From Micromonospora violae (lineage in GTDB: Bacteria > Actinomycetota > Actinomycetes > Mycobacteriales > Micromonosporaceae): a stretch of DNA of 64,000 bases. The stretch covers positions 62,001 through 126,000 of the forward strand of contig NZ_SHKK01000001.1 of assembly GCF_004217135.1 (NCBI RefSeq). The letters are read 5' to 3'. Below, piece by piece: positions 51,716-61,996 of the stretch. The stretch's first letter is position 1, and every line of letters begins with the position of its first letter. The translations under genes were made by a program, and so were the position numbers. The notes beneath the pieces are model-generated. The model did no database searches. It saw only the letters and a program-made list of their open reading frames with translations, and was not told the DNA's origin.

Positions 51716-52648
51716 TCAGACTTGCGGGCTGGTCGCGAGGTCCGGCGTGGCCAGCCAGGTCAGGGTCTGCGGCAGGATCTCCACCGCCCCGAAGTGCGCG
51801 GCGCCGGGCTGCACCTGCACCTCGGCGCGGGGGATCTGCGAGGCGAGCCAGTGGGAGTGTTCCACCGGGGAGAACCGATCCTGTTCGCCGTGCCAGAGCC
51901 GGACCTCCGCCTGGATGGCGCCCAGGTCGAACCCCCAGCCGCGGCGGATCGCCAGCACGTCGTCGATCCACCCTTCGGGGCCGTGCCGCAGCGCCTCGGC
52001 GTACATGTCGGTCAGCAGTCGACGGATCGCGACGTCGTCGACGACCCGGATGTCCTCGTCGGGCAGTTGGGGGCGGAGGAAGTCCAGCAGCGTCATCGGG
52101 TCTCGGCGAGCCTCCTCCGCCCGGACCTTCAGGTTGAGCGTGAGCTCAGCCAGGTCCTCGTCGGCCTGCCCGTAGTCCTCGACGTTCGATTCCGCCATGC
52201 CCGCGTACCAGTCGAGGTCGGGTGCCCCGGCCGGGGCGAGCCCCACCAGCACGGCGGCCCGGGTGACCCGGTCCGGTAGCAGCGCGGCGCAGGCCAGGGC
52301 ATGTGGCCCGCCACCGGATCGGCCGACCACCGCGAACCGGTCGATGCCGAGGTCGTCGGCGATCGCCGCCACGTCGGCCGCGGCGTCGGCCACCCGTCGA
52401 CCCTCGTGCCGGTCGGAGTCGCCGTACCCGGGGCGGTCGTAGCAGACGAGGTGTACGCCGAGGCGGTAGACGACGATGCCTCGGGGCCGGGGGCCACTGC
52501 GGCTGCCCGGGGTGCCGTGCAACAGGAAGACGGCCGGTCCGTCCGGTGCGCCCGAGGTCTCCACCGCGAGGTGCCGTCCGTCCGACGTCGTGACGGTGCG
52601 CTGCGTCGCCTCTTGTCGCGTCACGGTTGGCCTCCCGCGGGTCGTCAT
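51716..52648 (-). CDS. Alpha/beta hydrolase
   Basis: A 310-residue hydrolase; ATG 52648 with GGGGGAG in front. The oxyanion region is [11 protein letters not shown], the nucleophile is in [12 protein letters not shown], the acid is in [12 protein letters not shown] and the His in GAAHFG. A cap of about 90 residues (after GLAPAGAPD) is typical of epoxide-hydrolase or esterase-like members. Substrate unknown. It faces the end of the FxS operon (25 bases between stops), and is divergent from miaB. Confidence 0.88.
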   Translation of the reverse strand: MTTRGRPTVTRQEATQRTVTTSDGRHLAVETSGAPDGPAVFLLHGTPGSRSGPRPRGIVVYRLGVHLVCYDRPGYGDSDRHEGRRVADAAADVAAIADDLGIDRFAVVGRSGGGPHALACAALLPDRVTRAAVLVGLAPAGAPDLDWYAGMAESNVEDYGQADEDLAELTLNLKVRAEEARRDPMTLLDFLRPQLPDEDIRVVDDVAIRRLLTDMYAEALRHGPEGWIDDVLAIRRGWGFDLGAIQAEVRLWHGEQDRFSPVEHSHWLASQIPRAEVQVQPGAAHFGAVEILPQTLTWLATPDLATSPQV

Positions 52649-52844
52649 GTGCTCCCCCGTGAACGGAGCCGCGCATCGTCGGCGCCGAGTGCAAAGCCCC
52701 CGAAATCGCCCAGAACACATCCTTGTTGTGCAGCGTACTGCCCGTCGTGGATGCCCGCCATGGGCCGGCGGGTCAATGCCGGTGGGTGGGGGTCACCGAA
52801 CGGGCCGCTACCCTGGTAGCCCGAGGGGAAGGGGCACCAAGAGG

Positions 52845-54338
52845 GTGGCTAGGACCTACAACGTCGTGACGTACGGCTGCCAGATGAACGTGCACGATTC
52901 TGAGCGAATCTCCGGCCTGCTCGAACAGGCCGGCTACGTGCGCGCGGTGCCGACCGACGACACCCCGGACATCGTCGTCTTCAACACCTGCGCGGTGCGG
53001 GAGAACGCGGACAACCGGCTCTACGGCAACCTCGGCCGCCTGCGCCCGGTGAAGGACAAGCATCCCGGAATGCAGATCGCGGTCGGCGGCTGCCTGGCCC
53101 AGAAGGACCGGGGCGACATCGTTCGCAAGGCGCCCTGGGTGGATGTGGTCTTCGGCACCCACAACATCGGCGCGCTGCCGGTGCTGTTGGAGCGGGCCCG
53201 GCACAACGCCGCCGCCGAGGTGGAGATTCTGGAGGCCCTCGACGTCTTCCCCTCCACGCTGCCGACCCGCCGCGAGTCCACGTACGCCGGCTGGGTGTCG
53301 ATCTCGGTGGGATGCAACAACACCTGCACGTTCTGCATCGTGCCGGCGCTGCGCGGCAAGGAGAAGGACCGGCGCCCCGGCGACATCCTCTCCGAGGTAC
53401 GCGCCCTGGTCGACGAGGGCGTGCTGGAGGTGACCCTGCTCGGGCAGAACGTCAACTCGTACGGTGTCGAGTTCGGTGACCGGTACGCGTTCGGCAAGCT
53501 GCTGCGGGCGTGTGGCGACATCGACGGGTTGGAGCGCGTGCGGTTCACCAGCCCGCACCCGAAGGACTTCACCGATGACGTGATCGCGGCGATGGCTGAG
53601 ACGCCGAACGTCTGCCACTCGCTGCACATGCCGTTGCAGTCCGGCTCCGACGACGTGCTCCGGGCGATGCGCCGGTCCTACCGTTCCGAGCGCTACCTGG
53701 GGATCATCGAGAAGGTCCGCGCGGCGATGCCGGACGCGGCCATCACCACCGACATCATCGTCGGTTTCCCCGGCGAGACCGAGGCCGATTTCCAGCGCAC
53801 CCTGGACGTGGTCCGGGAGGCCCGGTTCTCCTCGGCCTTCACCTTCCAGTACTCGAAGCGGCCCGGCACCCCCGCCGCGACCATGGACGACCAACTGCCC
53901 AAGCAGGTCGTGCAGGAGCGTTACGAGCGGCTGGTCGCGGCCGTCGAGGAGATCACCTGGGCGGAGAACAAGCGCCTCGTCGGGGAGACCGTCGAGGTGC
54001 TGGTCGCGGTCGGCGAGGGCCGTAAGGACGAGCGGACCGGCCGGATGTCGGGTCGGGCCCGGGACGGTCGACTGGTGCACTTCGCCACCGAGACCGCCGA
54101 CGGGGAGTCCCTCGCCGGGCAGATCCGGCCGGGCGACATCGTGCACACCACCATCACGTACGCCGCGCCGCACCACCTGAACGCCGACGGAGCACCGGTG
54201 GCGCACCGGCGCACCCGGGCCGGCGACGCGGCCGAGGCGGGTCGCTCCCCGCGTACCCCCGGGGTGTTGCTGGGTCTGCCGACGATCGGCGCACCGCCGG
54301 TCGCGCCGGCCCCCGCCGCCGGCTGCGCCGCGCACTGA
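52845..54338 (+). CDS. miaB: tRNA-2-methylthio-N6-dimethylallyladenosine synthase MiaB
   Basis: A 497-residue radical SAM methylthiotransferase acting on i6A37 of tRNA. The N-terminal UPF0004 domain has the three cluster Cys ([21 protein letters not shown]), the radical SAM motif is CNNTCTFC, and a TRAM domain follows (about residues 375-445). The last 50 residues (from [18 protein letters not shown]) are a Pro/Ala-rich tail beyond the usual end. GTG 52845 begins [15 protein letters not shown]. Its substrate-making partner miaA is at 60116. Confidence 0.95.
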   Translation: MARTYNVVTYGCQMNVHDSERISGLLEQAGYVRAVPTDDTPDIVVFNTCAVRENADNRLYGNLGRLRPVKDKHPGMQIAVGGCLAQKDRGDIVRKAPWVDVVFGTHNIGALPVLLERARHNAAAEVEILEALDVFPSTLPTRRESTYAGWVSISVGCNNTCTFCIVPALRGKEKDRRPGDILSEVRALVDEGVLEVTLLGQNVNSYGVEFGDRYAFGKLLRACGDIDGLERVRFTSPHPKDFTDDVIAAMAETPNVCHSLHMPLQSGSDDVLRAMRRSYRSERYLGIIEKVRAAMPDAAITTDIIVGFPGETEADFQRTLDVVREARFSSAFTFQYSKRPGTPAATMDDQLPKQVVQERYERLVAAVEEITWAENKRLVGETVEVLVAVGEGRKDERTGRMSGRARDGRLVHFATETADGESLAGQIRPGDIVHTTITYAAPHHLNADGAPVAHRRTRAGDAAEAGRSPRTPGVLLGLPTIGAPPVAPAPAAGCAAH

Positions 54339-54380
54339 CCGCACGGAGGGGCCCCTGGACGAGGGGCCCCTCCGCGGTCA
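54336..54380. terminator. Bidirectional hairpin terminator containing both stop codons
   Basis: GGAGGGGCCCCT (54345-54356) and AGGGGCCCCTCC (54362-54373) form a perfect 12-bp stem with a 5-base loop; an outer TGACCGC (54336-54342) pairs with GCGGTCA (54374-54380). The TGA of miaB and the TGA (as TCA) of the pectate lyase gene are the two ends of the structure. Confidence 0.75.
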
Positions 54381-55727
54381 GACGGTGATCTTGCCGGCGC
54401 CGGCCCCGGCCGTGACGATGGACTTGACGTTGCTCGCGGTGTCCAGCTGGTAGGAGTACGGGATGCTGGCCACGCTGCCGCCGGCCTGGCCGGTGGGCGA
54501 GTTGACGAAGTGGTTGTTGCGGGCGACCAGGCTGCCCGGCCCCGAGTCGCCCTCACCGCGGTGGTACGGGTCGTCGACGTTCTCGAAGTAGTTGCCCTCG
54601 ACGAGCACGCCGGCGTTCTCGGTGGACGCGACGCCGTAGCCGCCGTTGGCCCGGTAGTAGTTGTTGTACACGTGCACCGGGTTGCCGAAGCGCACCCGGG
54701 GGTTGCGTTGGTTGCTGCCGTCGAACCAGTTGTGGTGGTAGCTGACCCGTAGGTGGCCGACGTCCTGGCCGGCGTTGTCGTCGCTGTGGCCGAGCAGCAT
54801 GGTCTTGTCGTGGCTGAAGACCCGGTTCCACGAGACGGTGATGAAGTCCGAGCCGCGCTTGATGTCGACGGCGCCGTCGTACCCGTTGCTGAAGCTGTTG
54901 TGGTCGATCCAGATGTTGGTGGCCGACTCCTGCACGTTGATCGCGTCGTCGTTCCAGTTGCGGAAGGTCAGATTGCGGATGATCACGTTGCGGTCGCCGT
55001 TGATGTTGAACCCGCAGCCGACGATCGTCGCCCCGTAGTTACCGATGATGGTCTTGTTGGACCGGACCCGCAGCATCCCCGAGCAGGTGATGGTCCCGGT
55101 CACCCGGATCACCGCGGCACCGGTGGCGTTCAGCGCGCTGGTCAGGCCCGAGGCGTTGCTGACGGTGGTGGTGCCGGCGTTGCCGCCGCCGGTGGTGCCG
55201 CCGTTCTGGGTGGCCCAGCCGACCAGCGTCGACGGCTCCTGGTTGGTGGGTGGGGGAGTGCTCGACGGTGGCGGGGTGGTCGACGGCGGGGTGGTCGGTG
55301 TGGTGCTGCCGGTGCAGGCGACGTTGTTCAGGGTGAAGCTGCTCGGAGCCGGGTTGCTGGAGTTGTTCCAGCTGGCGTTGAAGCCGAACGTGGTGCTGCC
55401 GTTGGTCGTCAGGGTGCCGTTGTAGTCGACGTTGGTCGCGGAGACCTGGCTGCCGCTCTGTGCGACGGTGGCGCCCCACGCCTGGCTGACCTGCTGGCCG
55501 GCCCCGTACGACCAGCGCAGCGTCCACCCGGAGACCGGGTCGCCGAGGTTGGTGACGGTGACGTTGCCGGTGAATCCGCCCGGCCACTGGCTGGCGACCG
55601 AGTAGGCCACCTGGCAGCCGGCGGCCGCCTGGGCGGACACGGAGGTCAGTAGCCCGGCGGAGACCAGGGTCGCGGTGGCTGCGGCGGTGGTGGCGATCAG
55701 CGTCATTCGACGCCGTCCTGTGCGCAT
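54378..55727 (-). CDS. CBM2-pectate lyase (PL1 family), secreted
   Basis: A 449-residue extracellular enzyme. ATG 55727 follows AAGGAAG. A signal peptide (1-32, ending AQAAA) precedes a cellulose-binding CBM2 (about 33-135, CQVAYSVASQWPGGFTGNVTVTN), a Thr/Pro/Ser linker (about 136-165), and a parallel beta-helix pectate lyase (about 175-449) with IWIDHNSFSNGYDGAVDIKRGSD, VSYHHNWFDGSNQRNPRVRFG and its catalytic Arg. It cleaves polygalacturonan while the CBM2 holds it on plant cell wall. A LacI-type palindrome lies upstream. The gene belongs to an inserted polysaccharide island with the next gene. Confidence 0.9.
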   Translation of the reverse strand: MRTGRRRMTLIATTAAATATLVSAGLLTSVSAQAAAGCQVAYSVASQWPGGFTGNVTVTNLGDPVSGWTLRWSYGAGQQVSQAWGATVAQSGSQVSATNVDYNGTLTTNGSTTFGFNASWNNSSNPAPSSFTLNNVACTGSTTPTTPPSTTPPPSSTPPPTNQEPSTLVGWATQNGGTTGGGNAGTTTVSNASGLTSALNATGAAVIRVTGTITCSGMLRVRSNKTIIGNYGATIVGCGFNINGDRNVIIRNLTFRNWNDDAINVQESATNIWIDHNSFSNGYDGAVDIKRGSDFITVSWNRVFSHDKTMLLGHSDDNAGQDVGHLRVSYHHNWFDGSNQRNPRVRFGNPVHVYNNYYRANGGYGVASTENAGVLVEGNYFENVDDPYHRGEGDSGPGSLVARNNHFVNSPTGQAGGSVASIPYSYQLDTASNVKSIVTAGAGAGKITV

Positions 55728-55874
55728 GCTGCTTCCTTTCGATGAGGCGGACGGACCGTCGCGACGCCCATGCCCGGGGGCGGCGGCGGGTCTCGCCGGG
55801 ACCGGTGGTCCTCGGCCCGCCAGTGCGGGTTCGTGAAGGAGAGCGGCTCCCGCGGGTGCGCCCACCAACAGGGA

Positions 55875-55888
55875 GGCAAGCGCTTTCC
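55875..55888. promoter_or_regulatory. LacI-family operator candidate before the pectate lyase gene
   Basis: GGCAAGCGCTTTCC has a perfect AAGCGCTT core and one mismatched pair outside it, the usual form of LacI-family sites in actinomycete sugar regulons. It is just downstream of a possible -10 (TATGCT on the minus strand, near 55897-55902), where a repressor would block initiation. Confidence 0.5.
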
Positions 55889-55963
55889 CGATGAAAGCAT
55901 AGAAGAACCTTGATGTAAATGGCCGGGACGGCCGATGCGCACCGCATCGGCCGTCCCGGTGGT

Positions 55964-57822
<1,859 letters not shown>

Positions 57823-57900
57823 CGTCGATCATGGACTTGTGGTGCCCGACTTCGGGGCATTGTAGGCAATTTGTCCTCCACCACAACTCCATGATCGACG
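57823..57900. repeat. Dispersed inverted-repeat element, copy C
   Basis: Arms 57823-57844 (CGTCGATCATGG then ACTTGTGGTG) and 57879-57900 pair with one C-C mismatch at the same position as in copy B; spacer 34 bases, containing CCCGACTTCGGGG, which can fold by itself. The centre is unrelated in sequence to those of copies A and B. Confidence 0.85.
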
Positions 57901-57944
57901 GGACAGGGGCGGCGGGCAGGGTTCGGGGTGGGGTGGACGTGGAA

Positions 57945-57977
57945 GAGCCCCCGGCCCCGTCAAGGGGCCGGGGGCTC
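57945..57977 (-). terminator. Strong hairpin terminator after the DUF349 gene
   Basis: GAGCCCCCGGCCCC (57945-57958) and its exact complement (57964-57977) form a 14-bp stem with loop GTCAA, 15 bases beyond the stop of the DUF349 gene. Confidence 0.7.
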
Positions 57978-57992
57978 CGGAACGTCGTCAGC

Positions 57993-59201
57993 TCAGCCGG
58001 CCTGCTCGGCGAGCTGGAGGAACTGCCGCTTGGAGGCGAGGGCCTGCTCGGCCTCCTTGATCCGGCGCGCATCCCCGGCGCTCTGCGCCCGAGCCAGCCG
58101 GTCCTCGGCCTCCGCCACCTGCGCCCGCATCTGGGCGAGCAGCGGGTTGTCCTCCTTGGTGGTGCGGCGCCACGCCGAGTCCATCACCTCGCGGACCTTG
58201 TCGTCGATGGCGCGCAGTCGACGCTCCAGCCCGGCCGCCGCCTCGCGGGGCACCCGGCCGGCCTCGTGCCACTGGGCCTGGATCTCCCGCAGCTTGGCCT
58301 GGGCGCCCTTCGGGTCGGCGTCGATGTCCAACGCCTCGGCCTCAGCGAGCAGGGCCTGCTTGCGCTCCAGGTTGCCGCGCTGCTCGTTGTCCCGTGCGGA
58401 GAAGACCTCGCTGCGCCGGCTGAAGAAGGCGTCCTGGGCCCCCCGGAACCGCTCCCAGAGCTTCTGCTCGGCCTCCTTCGAGGCGCGCGGAGCGGCCTTC
58501 CACTGGGTCATCAGGTCCTTGAGCTGGTTGGCGGTGGCGGCCCAGTCGGTGGAGTCCTGAAGCTTCTCCGCCTCGGCGACCAGCTCCTCCTTGACGGTCT
58601 GCGCCTGCTTGCGCTGCGAGTCCAGGGAGGCGAAGTGCGCGCCGCGGCGACGGGTGAAGCCGTCCCGGGCGGCGGCGAACCGCTTCCACAGCTCACCGTC
58701 GGCCTTCTTGTCGACCCCACGAATGGTCTTCCACTCGTCGAGGATCTCCTTGAGCCGATCCCCGGCGGTCTTCCAGCCGGTGGACTCGGCGGCCAACTTC
58801 TCGGCCTCCTCGACCAGCGCGGTCTTGCGGGCCAGGGCCTCGCCGCGAGCGGCGTCCCGGGCGGCGCGTGCCTCGCCGGCCTTCTCCTCGGCGAGGGTCG
58901 CCAGCTTGTCCAGGCGGGTGGCCAGCGCGTCGATGTCGCCGACCACGTTGGCCTCGGGCAGCGTGGCACGGATCCGCCGGATCGTGCTCAACGAGTGCCC
59001 GGCATCAGCCGCACCCGACTTGAGCCGCGCTTCGGTCAGGTCCACCTCGGTCACCAGATCGGCGAAGCGACGCGCGAAGTGCGCCAGGCCCTCCTCCGGT
59101 GCTCCCGCCTGCCAGGATCCGACCACCCGCTCGCCCTCGGTGGTCTTGACGTACACGGTGCCGTCCGCGTCCACCCGTCCGAAGGCAGTCCAGTCGCTCA
59201 T
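57993..59201 (-). CDS. DUF349 domain protein
   Basis: A 402-residue helical protein. ATG 59201 begins MSDWTAFGRVDADGTVYVKTTEGERVVGSWQAG, followed by a long coiled-coil-like part and several DUF349 repeats, each with the pattern LKEILDEWKTI..LWKRFAAARDGFTRRR or LKDLMTQWKAAPR..LWERFRGAQDAFFSRR. The family is abundant in actinobacteria; its role is unknown, though some members are tied to stress or RNA-related functions. M. tuberculosis has one (Rv2731) in the same miaB-miaA interval. Confidence 0.88.
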   Translation of the reverse strand: MSDWTAFGRVDADGTVYVKTTEGERVVGSWQAGAPEEGLAHFARRFADLVTEVDLTEARLKSGAADAGHSLSTIRRIRATLPEANVVGDIDALATRLDKLATLAEEKAGEARAARDAARGEALARKTALVEEAEKLAAESTGWKTAGDRLKEILDEWKTIRGVDKKADGELWKRFAAARDGFTRRRGAHFASLDSQRKQAQTVKEELVAEAEKLQDSTDWAATANQLKDLMTQWKAAPRASKEAEQKLWERFRGAQDAFFSRRSEVFSARDNEQRGNLERKQALLAEAEALDIDADPKGAQAKLREIQAQWHEAGRVPREAAAGLERRLRAIDDKVREVMDSAWRRTTKEDNPLLAQMRAQVAEAEDRLARAQSAGDARRIKEAEQALASKRQFLQLAEQAG

Positions 59202-59402
59202 GTGCCCATCCTCGTTCTCCCGGCGTCGAGGGATCGATCCCCCGCCGCCGCCACGGCGCAGCCAAGTTGCTTCCGGCATTGTCACAGGTCCGACCCGGTC
59301 CCCGTCGAGCGCCTATCGCCGACCGTGACCATACGGTGTCCTAGGGGCCGAATGACCGGATCGGCTCGGAGACGCACCGGGGATTCCCGCTACGGTGAAC
59401 GG

Positions 59403-60119
59403 GTGCCACTGGTCGCCGCTGCCGTCTGCCCGCATCCGCCCCTGCTCGTGCCCGAGGTGGCCGGCTCCGCGGCCCCGGAGCTGGACGACCTGCGGGCGGC
59501 CTGTGACACCGCCGTACGCCGGCTGTTGGCCACCGGTCCGGACGCTGTGGTGCTGCTCGGCACCGGCCCGGTGACCGGCCCGATCCGCACCCCGGCGACC
59601 GGTTCCCTCCAGCCCTGGGGTGTCGACCTGGACGTGCCGTTGCCGCCCGGCCAGCCGGACCGGGGCGCGGTGCTGCCGTTGAGCCTGACCATCGGCGCGT
59701 GGCTGCTGGCCCGCCACGACACCCGAGCGCCGGTGACCGCCGTGCAGGTGGCCGCCGACGCCGGCGCGGCGGAGCGGGCCGCACTCGCCGACGAGGTGGC
59801 CGCCGCCGGTGACCGGGTGGCGGCGCTGGTCCTCGGCGACGGGTCGGCCTGCCGGGGCGAGAAAGCACCCGGGTACGACGACGCGCGCGCCCTCCCGTAC
59901 GACCAGGGGGTTGCCGCGGCGCTGGCCGACGCGGACCTGGACGCCCTGCTGGATCTCGACCCGGTGGTGTCGGCGGAGCTGAAGGCCGCCGGTCGCGCCC
60001 CCTGGCAGGTGCTCGCCGGGGCGGCCCGCGCGGCCGGCGGCGGGTGGCGCGGCGAGTTGCTGCACGACTCCGCCCCCTACGGCGTGGCCTACTTCGTGGC
60101 GTCCTGGGAGCGGGTGTGA
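59403..60119 (+). CDS. Rv2728c-like protein (class III extradiol dioxygenase-like fold)
   Basis: A 238-residue protein from GTG 59403, starting VPLVAAAVCPHPPLLVPEVAG. The PHPP pattern and VVLLGTGP, then HDSAPYGVAYFVASW near the end recall the LigB-type extradiol dioxygenase fold, but the metal-binding set is incomplete in what I can read, so enzyme activity is uncertain. Orthologues (Rv2728c) stand immediately before miaA across actinobacteria. Its stop overlaps the miaA start by four bases. Confidence 0.78.
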   Translation: MPLVAAAVCPHPPLLVPEVAGSAAPELDDLRAACDTAVRRLLATGPDAVVLLGTGPVTGPIRTPATGSLQPWGVDLDVPLPPGQPDRGAVLPLSLTIGAWLLARHDTRAPVTAVQVAADAGAAERAALADEVAAAGDRVAALVLGDGSACRGEKAPGYDDARALPYDQGVAAALADADLDALLDLDPVVSAELKAAGRAPWQVLAGAARAAGGGWRGELLHDSAPYGVAYFVASWERV

Positions 60120-61027
60120 GCGGCGGGGTCGTGGCGGTGGTCGGTCCGACCGCGGCCGGCAAGTCGGCGCTGAGCATCGCCCTGGCGCACGCCCTCGACG
60201 GGGAGGTGGTCAACGCCGACTCGATGCAGCTCTACCGGGGAATGGACATCGGCACCGCCAAGCTGACAGTCGCCGAGCGGGACGGGGTGCCCCATCACCT
60301 GCTGGACATCTGGGACGTCACCGAGCCGGCGAGCGTCGCGGAGTACCAGCGACTGGCCCGCGCGGCGGTGGACGACATCCTGTCCCGAGGGCGGGTGCCG
60401 CTGCTGGTCGGGGGCTCCGGGTTGTACGTGCGGGCGGTGCTGGAGCGCTTCGAGTTCCCGGGCACCGACGCGGCGCTGCGGGAGCGGCTGGAACGGGAGT
60501 TGGCCGAGGTCGGGCCGGCCCCGCTGTACGCGCGGCTGCGCACCGTCGACCCCGTCGCCGCCGACAACATCCTGCCGGCCAACGGTCGGCGGATCGTGCG
60601 GGCCCTGGAGGTGATCGAGCTCACCGGCGCGCCGTTCGCCGCATCGCTGCCGCAGCCCACCCCGTACTACCCGTCCGTGCAGCTCGGCGTCGACCTCGAC
60701 ACCGGCCTGCTGGACGAGCGGATCGCGGTGCGGGTGGACCGGATGTGGGCCGACGGTCTGGTGCCGGAGACCCGTGAGCTGGTCGCCCGCGGGCTGCCCG
60801 AGGGGCGGACGGCGAGTCGGGCCCTCGGCTACCAGCAGGTGCTGCGCCTGTTCGCCGGCGAGCTGACCGAGGAGCAGGCGCGGGACGAGACGGTCCGGGC
60901 CACCCGCCGTTTCGTCCGCCGGCAGCGGTCCTGGTTCCGGCGCGACCCGCGGATCCACTGGCTCGACTCGGCGACCCCGGACCTGATCGGGGCTGCCCTG
61001 CGTCTGCTGCCGGCCGCTGCGCGATGA
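60116..61027 (+). CDS. miaA: tRNA dimethylallyltransferase MiaA
   Basis: A 303-residue enzyme that puts a dimethylallyl group on A37 of tRNAs reading UNN codons, the substrate for MiaB. GTG 60116 begins VSGGVVAVVGPTAAGKSALS, with the P-loop GPTAAGKS at 10-17, then NADSMQLYRGMDIGTAK, PHHLLDIWD, and VGGSGLYVRAVL. Complete length. Second gene of the 59403-61886 operon. Confidence 0.96.
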   Translation: MSGGVVAVVGPTAAGKSALSIALAHALDGEVVNADSMQLYRGMDIGTAKLTVAERDGVPHHLLDIWDVTEPASVAEYQRLARAAVDDILSRGRVPLLVGGSGLYVRAVLERFEFPGTDAALRERLERELAEVGPAPLYARLRTVDPVAADNILPANGRRIVRALEVIELTGAPFAASLPQPTPYYPSVQLGVDLDTGLLDERIAVRVDRMWADGLVPETRELVARGLPEGRTASRALGYQQVLRLFAGELTEEQARDETVRATRRFVRRQRSWFRRDPRIHWLDSATPDLIGAALRLLPAAAR

Positions 61028-61034
61028 TGGTCCG

Positions 61035-61886
61035 GTGCAGTTCACCAAGGGCCACGGCACCGGCAACGACTTCGTCATCCTTCCCGACCCGGACGGTCAG
61101 CTCGACCTGACCCCGGAGCTGGTCGCGGCGCTCTGCGACCGGCGTCGCGGCATCGGCGCGGACGGCGTACTGCGGGTGGTCCGCGCGGCCAAGCATCCGG
61201 ACGGCGCGGGTCAGGCCGGCGAGGCCGAATGGTTCATGGACTACTGGAACGCCGACGGCTCATTCGCCGAGATGTGCGGCAACGGCGCCCGGGTCTTCGT
61301 GCGCTACCTGCTCGACACCGGGTTGGCCACGCCCGCCGGCGCGGCGCTGCCGGTGGCCACCCGGGCCGGCGTCGTGCGCGCGCTGGTCGAGGGCGACGCC
61401 GTGTCCGTCGAGATGCGCCGACCCCAGGTGTACGGCAGCTCCACCGCCACCCTCGGCGAACTGACCCTGACCGGCGCGGTGGTGGACGTCGGTAACCCGC
61501 ACCTGGTCTGCGTCCTGCCGGCCGGTGTGGAGCTGCCGGCGCTGGACCTGACCGTCGCGCCCGGGTTCGACCCGGCGGTCTTCCCGAGCGGGGTGAACGT
61601 GGAGTTCATCGTGGCGGGCGACCCGGTCGACGGCACCGACGGGCACACACTGATGCGGGTGTACGAGCGCGGCAGCGCCGAGACCCTGTCCTGCGGCACC
61701 GGTGCCTGCGCGGTGGGCGCGGTGGCGCTGCGCGACGCTGGCCGGGACACCGGAGTGGTCGCCGTGGACGTGCCCGGCGGCCGCCTGACGGTCACCGTCA
61801 CCGCCGACTCCTGCTGGCTCTCCGGCCCCGCCGTCCTGGTAGCCACCGGCGAGATCAGCCCGTCCGCGCTGCCCGCTGCCCGCTGA
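61035..61886 (+). CDS. dapF: Diaminopimelate epimerase DapF
   Basis: A 283-residue, cofactor-free racemase that converts L,L- to meso-diaminopimelate for lysine and peptidoglycan. The two catalytic Cys are Cys81 (EMCGNGAR) and Cys220 (SCGTGACA). GTG 61035 begins MQFTKGHGTGNDFVILPD, seven bases after miaA. A strong hairpin follows. Confidence 0.96.
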   Translation: MQFTKGHGTGNDFVILPDPDGQLDLTPELVAALCDRRRGIGADGVLRVVRAAKHPDGAGQAGEAEWFMDYWNADGSFAEMCGNGARVFVRYLLDTGLATPAGAALPVATRAGVVRALVEGDAVSVEMRRPQVYGSSTATLGELTLTGAVVDVGNPHLVCVLPAGVELPALDLTVAPGFDPAVFPSGVNVEFIVAGDPVDGTDGHTLMRVYERGSAETLSCGTGACAVGAVALRDAGRDTGVVAVDVPGGRLTVTVTADSCWLSGPAVLVATGEISPSALPAAR

Positions 61887-61891
61887 AGAAA

Positions 61892-61951
61892 GTTGATCAA
61901 GAGGTTTGCGTCAGAATCAGCGTGGTTGCTGACGCAAACCTCTTGATCAAC
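61892..61951. terminator. 23-bp perfect inverted repeat between dapF and the malic enzyme gene
   Basis: Arms 61892-61914 and 61929-61951 are exact complements (left arm GTTGATCAAGAGG then TTTGCGTCAG) with a 14-base spacer. It starts six bases after the dapF stop and lies between convergent genes. It is unusually AT-rich for this genome and has no T tract. Confidence 0.65.
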
Positions 61952-61996
61952 AGAGGTGGCGGGCCGGCCGGGGAGCCGGTGGGAGGGGTGGGTGGG

